Origin: Cohnella silvisoli
Lineage (GTDB): Bacteria; Bacillota; Bacilli; Paenibacillales; Paenibacillaceae
Length of the DNA: 64,000 bases
Reading direction: 5' to 3'
NCBI RefSeq assembly: GCF_021190915.1
Contig: NZ_JAIOAP010000005.1
Coordinates: forward strand, 124,001-188,000
In this document: positions 62,642 through 64,000 of the stretch, in pieces
Numbering within the stretch: position 1 is the stretch's first letter
Layout: each line of letters begins with the position of its first letter
Translations under genes and position numbers: made by a program
The notes under the pieces: generated by a model
What the model saw: only the letters and a program-made list of their open reading frames with translations
Database searches by the model: none
What the model was told of the DNA's origin: nothing

Positions 62642-63014
62642 CTAAGGACCACGGCATAAGTATCCCACTCTAAGTGCCTCATCCGACGATTTAAAGCGAG
62701 TTAGACGCTCTATTTCCTCCACAAGTGCCTCACCCGGCGATTTAAAGCGACTCAGACACTCTATTTCCTCCACAAGTGCCTCATCCGACGATTTAAAGCG
62801 ACTTAGACGCTCTATTTTCTCCACAAGTGCCTCATCCGACGATTTAAAGCGAGTTAGACGCTCTATTTCCTCCACAAGTGCCTCACCCGGCGATTTAAAG
62901 CGACTCAGACGCTCTATTTCCTCCACAAGTGCCTCATCCGACGATTTAAAGCGATTTAGACGCTCTATTTCTGCCAAAACGACTTCGTCATCCCTGGGGA
63001 CAAAGATTGTCATT
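62642..63014 (-). CDS. Possible repeat protein (17-residue repeats), doubtful
   Basis: A frame starting MTIFVPRDDEVVLAEIERLNRFK continues through six 17-residue repeats (consensus EALVEEIERLSRFKSSD) to a stop at 62642; it would be a charged helical rod of 123 residues. The repeat length of 51 bp keeps the frame open by itself, no good ribosome-binding site precedes the ATG, and the last codons are non-repetitive. It may simply be a non-coding minisatellite. Confidence 0.25.
62672..62977. repeat. 51-bp tandem repeat array, six units
   Basis: Units begin at 62672, 62723, 62774, 62825, 62876 and 62927 with aagtgcctcaYccgRcg, then atttaaagcga, then ctctattt and ctccac. A degenerate seventh unit follows. 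Units alternate between ATCCGAC and ACCCGGC variants, which suggests expansion by duplication of two-unit blocks. Confidence 0.9.
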
Positions 63015-63042
63015 CTTATCGGAGTCGATTCAGACAAGGACA

Positions 63043-63071
63043 GCGAAAAAACGCCCGGAAACCCGGGCGCT
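63043..63071 (-). terminator. Terminator of the ABC-2 permease gene
   Basis: On the minus strand AGCGCCCGG-GTTT-CCGGGCG is followed by TTTTTTCGC, 46 nt after the permease stop. Confidence 0.9.
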
Positions 63072-63116
63072 GAACGGTTGTTAGTGATATTGGGGATGGA
63101 GGTATTTTTCCATTTG

Positions 63117-64000
63117 TTAAGCCGCAACGTCGCGTTTCGTAAACAAGAGCCAAGAAACAAACTGGAACAGGACATAATAAGCGATTAGAATCATGATGGA
63201 GAAGGAGAGGGTCATCTCCGGTCGGACTGGATTGGAGCCAGCCAAATATTGGGTCAGGTCGACGTTGGCGAATAACAAGTATTTTACCCATTCGTAGCTG
63301 CTGAAGACCGCCGTTAACGTGTTGCCGACAAGCATGAACAAGAGCGAGAAAGCAATTGCCATTGAGGAACTGCGGAACGCTGCCGAGATCATGAAGGCGA
63401 ACGTGACGTACATCAGAAGCGATACAATGGCATAGCCGTATCTTTGCAGAGAGTCTACAACCATGGAGCCTTCGTGCACGATACCGTCCGCGCCTATCGT
63501 CAGATGCGGGAGGTTTAATCCGCCGAAACCTTGCAGCGCCGCCCCTGCCGCGAAGGCGACTGCAAACGAGATGATGAGCAACAGCAGCGCAAAGCCCATC
63601 GTTGCGACATACTTGCTGAGCATGACTTTACTTCGCGATGCGGGGCCTACCAGTAATAGTTTAATCGTTCCCCATGTGAATTCAGCCGCGATCATATCCG
63701 CAGCGACGATAACCGTCAAAATCGTTACCAAAATAATGAGCATTGCCGAATTGTTGACATAATCCCACATCGATTGTTCGTTCGGATTGATATTGTGCTC
63801 CAAGTAATATTCGTTCAACTTGATCTCTTTTTTCATGCTCTCTATATGATCGGGACCTATTTTATTGTTCTCCTGAATTTCTTTTTGCAGGACAAGATTT
63901 TGCTGGGTCACTTGCTGCTTCCAATCGGGGCTTTCATTGCGAACTTCATCCCACTTCATCAAGCCGCTCATCAGCAATAAAGACAGCACAAGGAACCCGA
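63117..64000 (-). CDS. ABC-2 type transporter permease (partial, 5' end outside)
   Basis: The frame is open to the window end (GFLVLSLLLMSG continues the reading before the internal GTG at 63989), so the N-terminus lies beyond. 294 codons are seen. Layout of ABC-2/BcrB-like permeases: first segment at the edge, a ~80-residue extracellular helical loop (WKQQVTQQNLVLQKEIQENNKIGPDHIESMKKEI), then LIILVTILTVIVAADMIAAEFTWGTIKLLLVGPASRSKVMLSKY, the typical cytoplasmic-loop signature of these permeases, and four more segments. An ATPase gene would be expected next to it. It probably exports a peptide or antibiotic; the substrate is not evident. Not linked to the sugar loci. Confidence 0.85.
   Translation of the reverse strand, partial: GFLVLSLLLMSGLMKWDEVRNESPDWKQQVTQQNLVLQKEIQENNKIGPDHIESMKKEIKLNEYYLEHNINPNEQSMWDYVNNSAMLIILVTILTVIVAADMIAAEFTWGTIKLLLVGPASRSKVMLSKYVATMGFALLLLIISFAVAFAAGAALQGFGGLNLPHLTIGADGIVHEGSMVVDSLQRYGYAIVSLLMYVTFAFMISAAFRSSSMAIAFSLLFMLVGNTLTAVFSSYEWVKYLLFANVDLTQYLAGSNPVRPEMTLSFSIMILIAYYVLFQFVSWLLFTKRDVAA

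Noticed and set aside
62672..62977. CRISPR array
   Set aside because: Units are tandem with no unique spacers of fixed length, and no cas genes are nearby; same for 44628-44882.

Overview
The window is chromosomal DNA of roughly 50% GC from a Gram-positive endospore-former, most likely Paenibacillaceae (Paenibacillus/Cohnella type). The evidence is strong AGGAGG ribosome-binding sites with many TTG/GTG starts, several YesM/YesN-type two-component systems, LplA/LplB/LplC-like sugar transporters without a local ATPase, an SLH-anchored surface glycosidase, YwhD, HelD, and a c-di-AMP (ydaO/yuaA) riboswitch ahead of an NlpC/P60 hydrolase. Genus is inference.

Most of the window is devoted to sensing, importing and cutting complex, probably rhamnose-containing, plant or microbial polysaccharide. 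Left edge (1-5.6 kb): a partial membrane sensor/regulator, an orphan solute-binding protein and a frameshifted secreted glycosidase whose barrel is interrupted by four beta-sandwich repeats. Housekeeping island 1 (5.6-8.6 kb): YwhD and HelD.

Locus A (8.8-26.4 kb): a minus-strand operon (solute-binding protein, two permeases, GH43-like propeller protein, PhyH-type dioxygenase, remnant of a deleted SDR gene, GH39-like and GH106-like enzymes), a serine hydrolase, a YesM/YesN two-component pair and a secreted beta-helix protein. Three of its promoters share one two-part motif with fixed spacing to the -10 box, probably the operator of the locus response regulator.

Locus B (26.5-36.8 kb): an AraC regulator, a 2,327-residue S-layer-anchored glycosidase with a cre-like site in its promoter, and a GH78-like rhamnosidase. 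Housekeeping island 2 (37-41.3 kb): M1 peptidase, membrane protein, riboswitch plus NlpC/P60, VOC protein. Small sugar locus (41.4-44.6 kb): AraC regulator divergent from a cupin/ManA-like isomerase and a xylose-isomerase-like barrel protein, ending in a 52-bp tandem repeat array.

Locus C (45-62.6 kb): all on the minus strand. A five-gene unit (four-repeat glycosidase related to the locus B enzyme, GH106-like enzyme, a glycosidase carrying a zinc-ribbon insert, response regulator, histidine kinase) is followed by a second unit (solute-binding protein, two permeases, GH99/WbsX-like protein). Both units have the same second type of operator upstream. Right edge: a 51-bp (17-codon) tandem repeat array and an ABC-2 type permease cut by the window end.

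The most notable observations are the two operator families, which link each YesMN pair to specific promoters; the glycosidase family shared by loci B and C; the loop-inserted repeats; the zinc-ribbon insert; and the SDR gene remnant. All family names come from motif recognition by eye; no database search was run.
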